64,000 nucleotides of DNA from Nissolia schottii. Its lineage: Eukaryota; Streptophyta; Magnoliopsida; Fabales; Fabaceae. Of this stretch, positions 1-12,190 are shown piece after piece. Under the pieces are notes generated by a model. It was not told the DNA's origin. It saw nothing but the letters and a program-made list of their open reading frames with translations, and did not search any database. The stretch lies in contig QANU01070688.1 in assembly GCA_003254905.1 (NCBI GenBank), positions 437,833-501,832 on the forward strand. The letters run 5' to 3'. The position numbers and the translations under genes are program-made. Each line of letters opens with the position of its first letter. The first letter of the stretch is position 1.

Positions 1-389
1 ATAGTAAATATGACGAAGATGTTCTAAAAGGCATCGGAATTCGTATCTCACCGTTTAGAAGTAAAATTTCATTCAACAAATCTACCTTATTTTCCCTATC
101 AATATTATTTTCAATCACGTTTGGTTGCAATGGAAAACCACTCCAGACACAGTATCCGGTTTGGTTACCATCAGATGACTTTAAAGTTAGGTTTTCTCTC
201 TTTTTTTTTGTGTTTCCGTCAGTCATATATACATGAAAATCAAAGGAAGGTAAAACCTGAAATACGAACAAGACATGCCTAGTCCCTGATGCCATCTCTA
301 ACTCCTATCTGATATGTACAAGTTCTTTCGTGTCTAATCCAAAAAAACAAAAACAAAAAAAAAAAAACAATGAGCCTTTTTATACACAT
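1..389. other. 3' flank of the PHD-finger gene, no other gene seen
   Basis: This stretch lies beyond the stop codon of the minus-strand PHD-finger gene, so its right part is probably 3' UTR of that transcript. It is AT-rich with an A-run near 345-368. No open frame with recognisable similarity is seen on either strand. Confidence 0.5.
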
Positions 390-3300
390 CTAACGAACAT
401 CAGAAGGAACCGGCAAGCCATTTCCAAAGCAACTACCACTAGCTCTAGCATTAGTCACAGTCTCATCTTTGCAGTGCCCCTTAGATTTAGGCTTTGGGTC
501 AGAGTTTTGGCATTTTGGGCAAACAAACCGAGCCGGTACTGGATCAGTGTCGCGAATATCAGAACACCTGGTGTGTCGCCACACTCCACACAGATCACAA
601 GCCAACATTCTCTCCCCATCATCGTCCTTAGCCCCGCAGTTGCAATCTACAGTCCACCTCTCGAGTCCCCGTTCCATTCGGAATTTGCTCAACCCATTCT
701 TCCCAATGCATCTTCCTCGGACACAGACCACTTCACCCGATCCTAACAAAAGCTTGACCTGGGTGGAATCGTCTACACCACTATAGCCAAGTAACTCATC
801 AACTTGAAATCTTCTAAATATTAAATACACATCTTGAAAAGCATTTGCTGCTTCAATCTTAAGGTTGGACACACTGGTGTTCGCAGGTAGCACAATTAGT
901 TCTGGTGGAGTTTCGGCTGCAGAATCTTCAGATTCATCCACCAGTTCAACCTGACAAGAGATTCGTATTTTATGCAAATCTGAAATTGGCAACATCTCAG
1001 GACTATAATCTTTTACAAACTGCTTGCAGTCAAGAAGTTTCTGAGCTGAGCTCATTGCAAGAGTCCGTGTCCCTTCTGCAACATGGTTTAGCATCATCTG
1101 AGGGTGAAGTAAAGACTCGTATAAATATCTCAAGCATTGTAGGAGATTCTCTTCAGATGGATACTTTGAGCCTGACGAATTATTGTTATTTGCCATAATT
1201 CTGTAGCAAGAACCATTAGCAGCCTCGAGTCTACAACAAACAGAAGCACGAGGATACATGTGTTCATATCAGAACCAAATCACATCACCCCCAAAAAGAT
1301 GGGAAATCTACAACACAAACTATTAAAAACAACCAGAAGAGAATCTTCCACATAATACTAATCAATAGCATCTACGCTTTGAGAAGAACATCAATATTTC
1401 AAGCCTTAGTGTCAATACCAAAAAAATGTTATTGAACTTCACATGCACCAATTTTAGCAATAATCCAAAGGAGAACTCACCATGGGCACATGACAAACAA
1501 GCAAGAAAAAATCTATTTTACTTGATAATATTACGTCCACCCTCATGCATGATAATACCAAGATCAGCTTCAGCATTGCATTTCTCACAACAAAACTTCT
1601 TTCTAAGCCAATATATAGGATCATTTAAGAAGCAAAAATAGAAAAGGAAGAAGTGTAAACACCCCACAAGCACCAGATTGAAGCCTAACCTGTACTCAAA
1701 AGCTCCAGTTTGAGGGTTGCTTCGGGCATTAACAACCATTCCACCATGGACCACTTTTCCTCCCAGTTCTCCAAGGCAATAATCAAGAAGCTCTGGGGAG
1801 GCAACCCTGCAGACAGCACCCCTAAGAGCACGCCCGCTCACCCAATTGGACCCAGACACTGCACGCAGCACTCTAAGCATGGCTTCCTCCACACGTTCAA
1901 TATCACTCTTCTCCCAAGAACTCGATGGTCCAAAAGCATTAAAACGTCGCTTCTTACAGGACACGTCATCAACCTTCGACGCAGTCTTGCGAGCATCATG
2001 AATCAAACCCATCAAAAAACAAAAGAGGTCCCTTATATTTACAAGCTCATGATCCGACAAAGACTGGTAGTATGAGACCATGCCCTGCACACGAGACTGA
2101 GAAGAATTTTGTCCCTGGGAGAGGTAGATGGACAAGGGTTGATTGGATAGGTTGTCAACGGCAGATTTATATGCTTCCTGCGAGAGACAATAGCTACCAG
2201 AGCCAAAATGATAACCCCAGTCACCATACCACGGATGACCCTTCATGATTGTATGGAGCAGGCGGTACTCCAGCCCATACTTCTTTGAAACATCCATCAC
2301 ACTAACTTTTCTGCTCATGTAAAAAAGTGAAACATACTTGAGAGTTTAGATCGCAAAGCTATATCCATATAAACACTAATATGCACAACAAAGGTATTCT
2401 ATTCTCCCATTTCAATAAGGTTAAAGAATTTGTACTTCTAGATGCCCCAAAGCTTAGCAAGATAAGTTTAGCATATTACATATCTTAAAACAGGTATATT
2501 CTTATACATCATCATCATTAGTTTGTGTAAAAAATATTAATCATTCTTCCTCACATCAGTACCATGTTAGTGAAAAGAGTTTGACGGATGAGACAATTAG
2601 TAAACAGAAATTGAAAGTATTCCTAATAGAAGTATGTCACAGAGAACCAGTAGGTACGAATCAGAGTTAAGAAACCTAACCTGACTCCAAGGGTCTTGCA
2701 AAGGCGATCCCAGAAATCCATAATATGGCAGCCAGAAAGATATTTAGATCCCCCTTCTCTGCCATTAACCCGAAGAAGGTGCCCATAACCATTGGCATGG
2801 ACTACACCATGTAAGAGATGACTAGTGTTCTCTAACTGGTGGTACACCCAGTCTTCAACATCATCAGTGGTAGTCACATGGTTGCATGACTTGCACCTGA
2901 AGAATTAGATAGCATTAACAAAAATGTAACATGCCGCTGATCAAAAAGCATTGGCGGATTTATATGACAGCCCATGATAAAAGATACTAGAGGGTTTTCT
3001 CCCCAGAACTTGCTTGTACGGTGTATCTAACATTCTCACTGCAATATCTCATTCCACTCATTCATGTCGGGTATCTATCACTCCGACAGTCAATTGAAAA
3101 GAGGAAAAAATCCAAAAGATGACGAGTTTTTCATGAAGCATGAAAAAAAAAAGGGACTATTAGGTGGAAGAAGGTTACGCACTTGGATTCTGACAAGTGT
3201 AGGATATCTCCACAGCACATACATGGCTTGTGGTACCCACCAATGGAGCTCCCATCAGCTTTGATTATGAAATGGTAACGTTTCCCGCACACTGGGTGAC

Positions 3301-4952
3301 CGCTCCAACCTAAAACATCAAACATATATAATTATATATTTTAAATTTGAAATTTCTATGGGAGAATCACATCACATCACAAAGAAAAATAAATTCCCTG
3401 TAAAAACTGTTCAATTCTTAGCATTTTATCAATAATCAATAATAATAATTGAATTTTAATATGCTCTCAATATAAAAAAAAATATGCTATTTAATAATGT
3501 ATTATTACATTATTTTTTATGGATATATATTATTACATTATTAAAATATTTTAAATTAAAAATTTTATAATTATTGTCTAAAAAATTATGTAACTACATA
3601 TATAATAATATAGAACATAAGATTAAGTTAAACTCATAATAATAAGTATTATGAATAGTCTTTTTAATTAGACACTGTAAATTATAATTATAATTATAAT
3701 ATATAATTAACAGAAGTAAATTATATATATAAGTATACAAAATATCGACTAATAAATAAATACACAAACAAATAAACAAAAGCAAATAATAAGAAAGTCG
3801 TTACCAAAAAAAAGGGTTAATAAAGAGCACTGTCATGATAAAAGAACAACATGCTTCCAAAATTGGCATGGTGGCTCAAAAATTGACTATACACGTTACC
3901 AACGAAGCCAAACCATCCACTAAGCAAAAAAAGGTAGACTTGAACCACAACATAATAGTTGTCACGCAACAAGGACGGCAAAATTTAAAAAATATAAATA
4001 AATTAAATTAAATTAAATTAAATAAATAAAAGAGGGTCCTATCAAAACTAAGACCGCCACGTGACACCCGATTCACCCTCCCACCTGTTCCACCTCTTAT
4101 GGGCCCCATCCCACCAAACTCTAGCACTGACAATTTACTATCAGGTCTTTTCCTTTGCATCTCCAATATAGCTGCATTTTCTCGTCATTGTATCGTAGAG
4201 AGGTTTAAATTACAACCTTCACTTACTAAATCATAGTCATTCTCATTCTAATAGTTCATATTCATATTATACAATTAAAATAAAAATCCAGTTATATACA
4301 TCATCATTATTATTATATTATATTCATAATTCATGATTATGAATTTATGATTGTAAATTAATTACAAACGTCATTTATAGGATACTCATCTCACGAAAAT
4401 AGCACATTAATATCGATATTCCTTTTTATTTTTTCTATTCCAGTTCGATAAGCTACCATAGCAAGAGTAATATTAAACTAGTGAGTAGATTATGTGATCG
4501 GTAACCGGTAACCGGTTTCCGGAGAACAACCGGTAAAAAAAAGCGATGAAACCAAAGCGTTGCAAATAAGAAACCGACTCGAGTCGGGATTGACGAGTCA
4601 ACTCACCGAAAACTCGGCACTGATCGCAGTACACGGATCTGGATCTGGCCACGTCCTCCTCCACGACGTCGAGGCACACCGCAGCCGCCGTGCCGGACTC
4701 CGCACCGCCGCCGGCTGCGAGCTCGCCGACGCGGAAGAGGATCTGCCACGTCAGCAGGTGCGGGAAGAGCGCCGAAGGCGGCGGGAGCAGCGCGTGCTTT
4801 GTCAGGAAGGAGCGGACGTTCGACCGGAAGGGACCGCCCGCGAATCCCTCCGACGCGGCGAGGGACGGCGACGGAAACGAGAGGAAGTCGTAGAAGTCGG
4901 CGGTGACTCTCCTCTTCATGCGCTTCAGGGGCTTCCCTCCGCTCACGACCAT
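390..4952 (-). CDS. PHD-finger protein, MMD1/MS1-like (At1g33420 type)
   Basis: Five coding exons on the minus strand: 4607-4952, 3183-3309, 2681-2896, 1690-2310 and 390-1230 (stop at 390-392). All junctions are GT-AG and in frame, giving 716 aa. Exon 1 starts MVVSGGKPLKRMKRR, a basic N-terminus. Exons 1-3 carry a Cys-rich region with CDQCR, HKPCMCCGD and SKCKSC pairs. A C4HC3 PHD finger lies at residues 632-677 (C633, C635, C648, C651, H656, C659, C674, C677). This layout matches the plant family that includes MALE MEIOCYTE DEATH 1 and MALE STERILITY 1, and is closest to Arabidopsis At1g33420 (recalled at about 700 aa). Family members are nuclear chromatin readers acting in transcription, and several are needed in male meiosis or tapetum; this copy's exact role is inference. 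The intron between 3310 and 4606 is long and AT-rich. ATG 4952 is preferred because it opens the conserved frame. No frameshift is seen. Confidence 0.9.
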
Positions 4953-5460
4953 GATGGAGGAAGAGGAGGAGGAGACGGTTGAGGGAGCGTGGTCCAGTGT
5001 GGGAGGCGCGTGAGGCGAGATCTCGCCGGAGAGAGGTTGGAAAGGTCTGGATCGGGCGGTGAAAGTGTGGGATAGGACGGTGGAAATTGGAGGAGGAAAT
5101 GGGAACCACGGAGGAGAGAGAATGAAGAGTAAGAAGAGAAGGGAGAGGGAACGATCGTTTTGGTTAGGTTTGGGAGAGTGTTTTTCTTGGCTGGATGCTG
5201 AGATTTGATGGTCGTCGTTGGATTAATCTGTGATCATATTTTAAGAAATATACATAATATATAATTAAAGGAAGTGAAATAAAATAATATTGTAGTGTTA
5301 GAAAAGGGTGAGAGAGAGAAAGGGAGATGGGAATTTTTCTTTTTCTTTTTCTTTTTCTTTTTCTGGGAATTGGCGAGAAAATAGTGTGTTCTGGAAAATG
5401 GAAGAGAGAGAGGGGAAATTGAGGAATCGAAATCTTAGGCGTTAAGCGAGTTTACCGCCT
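4953..5460 (-). promoter_or_regulatory. 5' leader and proximal promoter of the PHD-finger gene
   Basis: The 500 bases upstream of ATG 4952 are GC- and purine-rich up to about 5170, as expected of a 5' leader, and then become AT-rich. A TTTTTC hexamer microsatellite sits at about 5339-5364. No clear TATA box could be picked. Assignment as promoter and leader is positional. Confidence 0.4.
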
Positions 5461-6780
5461 TGGGAGGTCATGCAAATTAGACCAAGCTTTTTTTTTTGGG
5501 AGGTTGACATACACCAAGCTTTAATCGGTGAAGGCTGTGTTTGTTTTTTCTTTCATTTTTTTATTTGTTGTCCTTAGTGTTTACTATTTTTGAAAATGAA
5601 GGATTGGTACAACCAACGAAAGAAGCATGAAAAATGAGGATCGGTAGCAAGTTGCTCTTTAATGGTAAATGTGAATTGAATTTAATTTTGATATATTTTA
5701 ACGTAAAAGATTAGTTATAATCATCGATTTAACTACGTGGCCGCGAGGTTGGTGGTTGTTATTAAGTTGATCCTTGCATATTATTTTTTTATTAAAAAAA
5801 TTAGAAAAAAATATTATTTTTGTAATTTTGGTGATAGAACATTAATGATTATTTTCTCTCTCAATAAATGAATTTTTCCAAAATTAAACTCATATCTTTA
5901 TCCTTATAAAAAATCAAATTATTCATCGATCATCCAATAACTTGTAAGTTGATCCTTGCATATTATGGATCATTTAATGATCCCCTCAAAAAGTAGTAAA
6001 ATTGACGTCATATTCACTTAAGTCAATGAAAGATTCAATGATCCTATTATGTTTGTGTCATTCGATGATCTTGTTTGAAAATCACAAAATTGTCGCGGCA
6101 TTCATCAGTCAAGACTACTATAGTCCGCCACCGTTCGGGGACCATTCAATGGTACCCCCAAAAAACTATAAAAAAAAAGTAACTTTTGTAAATTACAAAT
6201 CAACCCCTCTCTTTCTTCTCCTTCCTCTACTCTTGTAGAATGATTGCAATAATGACACAAATCCACTTGTTGCCAGAGGACCAATATAATGTTACATGTG
6301 TGTGTCCTGCATCCATGTGACTCATATCATTACCTACAAATTCCTGCTTCACAAAATTATAAAAAAGACACGGTGACGGATTATATACAAACTTTTCTGA
6401 ATAAATACACAAATATCTAATGAACAATTGCATAAACATGTAGTTGTGCTGATCATATATTCACATATCTACCTTAAAGTAATCCACATTGCAAACACTA
6501 CTTACACAAGGTTGACTCGTGTTGAATTCTATCGAATCCTGCACAACAAAAATATGAGCATTTAAAATAACAAAAGAAATATATCACATAAACATTTGCC
6601 AAAAACTAGACAAACATTTACCAAATTATGCACAAATAACTGTAGTCCAACATGATAGTGTGTTGACCATAAATTTACCTCATCCATTGTTTTATTCCTT
6701 GCTTTTTTTTGTAGGTTTCTTCAATTTCTTTTCACATTGATCGATTATAAACTCTTTCCTCTTCCCATTTAGACTACCAG
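5461..6780. other. Intergenic, no gene recognised
   Basis: AT-rich intergenic DNA between the PHD-finger gene and the decayed FAR1-like transposon. Short frames such as 6002-6238 show no recognisable domain. From about 6240 on, repeated CACAAA-type words appear, suggesting the outer part of the transposon begins here. Confidence 0.4.
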
Positions 6781-6789
6781 ACACCGCAT

Positions 6790-9640
6790 GTGGAGGACTG
6801 CTAATGCATCAATGTCAATGCGACAACTTTTAGCCACATTGTTCATTTTATCTTTGTCATTGGACAACGAACTTGATGAAATACACTACAAATAAACTTC
6901 TACAAGATCAAGTGCATGATTGATGATCTCCTCTCCTTCCTATGAATATGCGGCAGTCTCGACAATGTCATAGAAACGCTTGCAAAACTAGTCGCACCTC
7001 TCCATAATAGAGACCTAAACGGTTGAGATCATGATTGCACCTAATTTTGGTATACCTCTGCTTAATATTTTTACTCCATCGGCCCAATATGCATTTCGCA
7101 GGAAATTCCTTGACTTTTCCAATTCCGAGCACACACAGACAATATCGATAAACAATTAAAAAATGAGGCATTGACAATTAACATCACAAGTGCTACAATT
7201 AAAGAAAACCACATACGACAACTTCTTCACCTTACCATTAAACTCAACTTCTTCACACAGTAAACAAGTAACACTCGTTCCATGCCTCCGTATAACTGAT
7301 GTAGTACAATTAAATTTTTATCTAAATTGGTCTTGGATCTCATGAAACTTGGCACCAGCGTATTTAGCCTGAAATTGCTTCTCAATTGGGGAGGTCATTG
7401 CGCAAGGAATTATAATTTTAAAATCAACGTTATTTTCAACTTCCTTTTGCACCTTAGTACTAAGTGCACTATCACATTGATGCACAATTTGTTGCAAGTT
7501 GATCTTTACATTCAAATAGTTATAAAAAAAAATGCATGCATGCTATTGCTTTTTTGAGTGCTTCTCATACCTGCTTAAAACTTCATTTAAATAGATTGAC
7601 ACCCATATGCTCCGTTCATAAAAAAGGCCTAGAAAAATATAAAATTGACAAAATAAGGTGCACAATCTTTCCACACAACGTACACATGCTTTTGCGATTA
7701 TATACACAAACTTATTGGGTGTCATATTAAAAAAAAATTATTGAACATTGTACACAAATATAAAATATAGCATGCTATTAAAATCCATTACACAAACATT
7801 TGAGATAAATTACACACATTTATGTTGTGCTTTAAATAGATTTATGAATCACCGTGTAACTTATATGTATCATAATATAATACAACATACACAAACTTAT
7901 ATGTTTCTTCACAAAAATTTCTAGTACAGTGTAAACAAATATAAAAGACATCCAAATGGATTCTCGTAGGGTGAACATGGGTCAGATCTACCCGCCCATG
8001 TCACCGATCCGACCCGCCTATCAACGGGTGGGTCGGGTCGGGTAAAAAAATTACAAGTAGCTGCCAGACCCGTCACCTGCCCGGGTCAGGTCGGGTTAGG
8101 TGGGTCGGCAGGTGACCCGTCCTCTTTTTTTTTTAAATATTTTTTTTAAAAAAATTCAATTTCTTTTAAAAAAAATTCATTTTTAATAGAAAAAAAACTA
8201 TTATTTTTTAAAAAAATAGACAACTATTTTTTAAATTAAAAAAATCTATTTTTTTAATTTAAAATAACTATATTTTAATAATTAAAAATTAAAAATAATA
8301 TATATCGGTGGGTTAGCGGGTCGGGTTGGGAAGTAGGGATCCGAGACCCGACCCGTATAATAGGGTGGATCCATTGGATTCGACCCGCTAACCCGACTCA
8401 AACCGACTTAATGCGGGTTAGGTTGGGTCGGATCGGTGCATCGGATCCAACCCATGTTCACCCCTAGATCCTCATACCATGTAGCCAATCGTTGTTTTCA
8501 AGGTTGTGTCGTTTCACAAGAGCACTCCATTTATACTCAAATTCTTTGGTGGATTTACTTTCCCAAATCATATTTTCAACTCAGCCTTGATGTAAACATA
8601 ATCCTTAGACCCACGTAACTTGTGGGGTATTTTCTTCATTATGTGACAAATTAAATGCACCACCTATGTCAAGTAGTCGGCAACAGAATCTTAATGGCAC
8701 TCTTCATAGTCATACATTGATTAGTCAATATACCACTTGGAGGTTTCTACGACATGCGTTAGACCCACGATTGAAAAACTCACACCAACGTTTTAGTATG
8801 TTCCGCTAATATTAATGCACACCCAAGCAACACTAAATGACCATGATAATTTACCCCTACAAAAGAACCAAATGGAATCTTGTACTCATTAGTCAAATAT
8901 GTAGTGTCAAATGAAACTACATCAAGAAAATATTCATATACAGCTCGGCTCCTAGCACCTGTCCAAAATATATTTTTAGGCAACGCTTATGATCAACCTC
9001 AATCCCATACCAGAAGTTTTGATTATGTTCCTTCATCCTCACAAAATATTCCATCAATACTTTGCCGTTTCCTTCTTTTGGGATAGTACTCACCTCTCTA
9101 ATCACATGCTTCTTGACATCTTTCCCAACAAACAAACTGCAATTGGTCATGTCCCCTAGCCTCATGTGCAAGAATTTGGATAGTCTTACATGTTCTAACG
9201 CCAACCCCGTCATTTATCTCAATTGTTCATTTGGCATGCATGCATGTTTATACTTTTGTTTTTCTTGAACAATCTTGCCTTCGTCGGTCTAAAGGGATGA
9301 GAATGATCATAAACAACGTTCCTTATGACCCATTTTCCTATTTTTCCTTCTTGATGGTAATCTTCACCTTGCAATTAGCACATGATGTGGGGTCTGTCTT
9401 CTTTATAACTAATACTCTAGATGTACAATTCCCTTCCCTTGTACACAAAATAATTTGATAAAATACTTCTTTGCCGAATTTAAACTTACTAGATCTTATC
9501 CTCCATGTAAACCCAATTTTCTTAGCATAATTATTGTAAAAGATTTTGATGTCAACCAAGGAATCAAACTGCACTCCAATCTTAGGAACCTCATCCTGAG
9601 GTATGTTTCCAATATTTGGGACCTGCAATATACACATTAT
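6790..9640 (-). pseudogene. Decayed FAR1-like Mutator (MULE) transposase
   Basis: Minus-strand fragments in the right order resemble the FAR1/FHY3-MULE transposase family. An N-terminal FAR1 DNA-binding part lies at about 9338-9637 (IFYNNYAKKIGFTWRIR, then a GNCTSR segment). A transposase core lies at about 8780-9213 (DVVSFDTTYLTNEYKIPFGS, FVGVNYHGHLVLLGCALI). A segment at about 8470-8740 has the RWC..I..KIP.KL pattern and STKEFEYKWSALV but carries stops. C-terminal parts at about 7318-7515 and 6968-7177 include EFPAKCILGRW, which normally follows the SWIM zinc finger. Stops and frame changes separate the blocks, and a hAT-like element splits the gene. Live family members are either transposases or domesticated light-signalling regulators. 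This copy lies in repeat-rich DNA and is broken, so it is a dead transposon gene rather than a host regulator. Confidence 0.8.
7967..8466. mobile_element. hAT-like non-autonomous element inside the FAR1-like pseudogene
   Basis: The 500-bp insertion has terminal inverted repeats, left TAGGGTGAACATGGGT and right ACCCATGTTCACCCCTA. It is flanked by an imperfect 8-bp duplication, GATTCTCG (7959-7966) and GATCCTCA (8467-8474), 6 of 8 identical. GGGTC/GACCC-rich subterminal repeats enclose an AT-rich core. The 8-bp duplication and TAGGGGTG-like ends fit the hAT superfamily. It has no coding capacity. The transposase frame on its two sides reads on in related sequence, which shows it is a later insertion. 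Confidence 0.75.
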
Positions 9641-10260
9641 AACATAAATGTTATATCTCTTTACACATACTTCATCTAATAATTACACAAACTTTATAGC
9701 AATACTACACAAACTCTTAATAACATACATAAACAATAAGCATTATAATATAATTACACAAACATCATAAATAAATTACACAAACTATATCGTGTAATTA
9801 CACAAACTATCTATCAACTACCACAAATCGTATTATATTATAAGATTGAGATAATTACACATATTTCAAGGTAACATTACACAAAACATTATGTTGCTAA
9901 TAATATACACAAATAATATAAAAACTACACAGACGTTAGATCATAATTACACAAACATTATAGACAAACTACACAAACTATATCGTGTAATTACACACAC
10001 TCCAATGTAACATTACACAAAATTATGTTGCCACTAATAAACACAAATTATGTTGCTACATAGGCGTTGTATTGTAATTACACAAAGGATTTTACATGAT
10101 TACACAAACTTTGATACACACACACAAAAATATGTATGTGCTATATTTACAAGTCCATTATAATGTAATCACACAATCTATTGAATATAAATTGCTCACA
10201 TAACACTATCACTCACACAAACATTATAATATAATTACAAAACCTATTTAAAACCAAATC
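9640..10260 (+). repeat. Degenerate array of TTACACAAAC-type words
   Basis: The stretch contains many copies of ACACAAAC, often as AATTACACAAACT or ATTACACAAACATT, at irregular spacing. It borders the FAR1-like transposase start. Similar words occur on its other side (about 6240-7950). It probably belongs to the same Mutator-like element, where short subterminal repeats may bind transposase; that role is inference. Confidence 0.6.
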
Positions 10261-12190
10261 AAATTAAACGAGATGACATCATACATTAAAGAATAGAACA
10301 CGAACCCATCGTCCCCAATCAGATCAATGGAGGCCATTGAAAATTGCTTTGAGATAAAGATGATAATGGCGATGAAGATGATTACAACGACAGTGATAGA
10401 AGGAGAGGATATGAGGATGATTACAATGAAAATTCATAACAATGGAGAGAATTGAGGGTGATACCAAAATCTGGATATGATTGAGCTTGATAATTGCGTT
10501 TGAGAGGTGCGGGTTTGATTTGGAATCAAGTTAATTCATTTAGGATCGCATGATTGAGTAAAAAACAGAATGTGGTTGGCTGTTTAGAGTTGCATGGATT
10601 TCAATGAAAATCAAAACCGTATTTGGATACCGTATAATGGAAATATGCATATAAATCAATGGTGACACGACGGTGGGAGGTAATGTTGGTGAATCCGATC
10701 ATTTTTCTTGTTTGAAGTATGCATTCAATGTTTTTGTTTTATTTTTTAGTTCGAGTGCATGGGATTAGGCTTTTTAAGGTCGTAACTGCATTGCATGTGC
10801 TTAAATTAATCTAGGAGTTCCCATTAAAAAAAAAAAAAGGTGATCTAGGACTAAGCTCTTTTCATTCTTATTTTTTTGGGTCTCACCTCTTTCCCTTCTT
10901 TGCTTCACTAAGACAGCGCGCTCGGCTAGCCCACCGTTTCGTCCCTAACATGGGCCGGGGCTATATTTTGACACAGTTTAAGAAGCAATTTGTTTCATGA
11001 CAGAAGACGAAAAAATGAAGCAATTTGTTATTTCCAACAAACAAAAAGAAAGCAAAATTTTTAACCATATTGCACGAAACCTCAACCCAAATGAGCTATG
11101 GTTAAGCCGAGTCACCCTATCATCATTTCCTTCTTTTAACCTTTGACCAGAATATTTTTACATACATGTGACAGAAAGACTAATCCCTCAAACATCATTT
11201 TGCAACTAAAAAATAACCAACCAATGTCATCTTGATCCTGTCCATAAAACTACATCTAATTTACCATGGCACCTAGCCTCAGTCCCACCATGACAACTAG
11301 ATAATTATTTTCAACTATATAACCCATTAGGCGACCAAAAAAAAAAAGGTTCCCCTTTAAAGAAAATTACTACAAATATCGTAAAATATGATTCTTATTA
11401 TGTTTTTAGTTGGTGAGATTATCATACATTATATTCTATAAAAAAAAGGAAAAAAAAAAAAAGAAAAAGAAAACATAAAGTTGGCATACCATACATCTAA
11501 ATTTTGATCCTCAAAATGATTGAGGATACATCAAAATCTATTATACAACATCATCTGAAGCAAATTCTACATATACGCCATCCATCCATGACACAAATCA
11601 AGCTGAAATCCCTTTGACATTCTTTATTAAAAATAAAATTACAGAAATATATGTGATAAATAACAACCTTATTTCTCACTCACAACGAAGGCAAATAGAA
11701 CCCACATGACCATGGCAACAAAAATGAAGAGTTTATTCAGTTAGCCTACCGATCCAGATTGCCACACTGCTCTCATCAACCTCACATTCAAAGTCAGAAA
11801 TACCCTTGCAAAATGCAGCTGCAGAGAAGAAAAAACTCATTATTCACCATCATAGAAATAACCTCAAACACATTGAACAAGGTGTTTTGTAGCATGTTTG
11901 GTTTAGCCTTTGGAACCCCAAAACCATGGTTTGGTAGAGGCTATATAAAAGACAAGCTTCTGCTCAAGCCATGATTTGGAGCTTTCCAAATACGCAACCA
12001 AAGTATCAAAACTAAAAGCATACTAACTCAGAATTTCCAATATAACAAGAGAAATGGAAGTGCAACAAGTTGGGTAGATATTAGGGAGAATACTCAACAA
12101 GGTCATGGACAGATGCAGAAGACACAAGGAAACAATTCCTACCTATCAGCTGCATCACGATCCCACACGATACGATTCACAATTTGACAA
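10261..12190. other. Intergenic, no gene recognised
   Basis: The left part (10280-10460) is rich in GATGATGA words and could be the degraded first exon of the neighbouring transposon gene. The rest is AT-rich intergenic DNA and 3' flank of the methyltransferase gene. Frames at 11759-11974 and 12105-12461 on the plus strand are not supported; the second overlaps real minus-strand exons. Confidence 0.4.

Noticed and set aside
4560-4982. Plus-strand 140-codon frame over the PHD gene start
   Set aside because: It is a GC-rich shadow of minus-strand exon 1, which carries the conserved protein and splices correctly.
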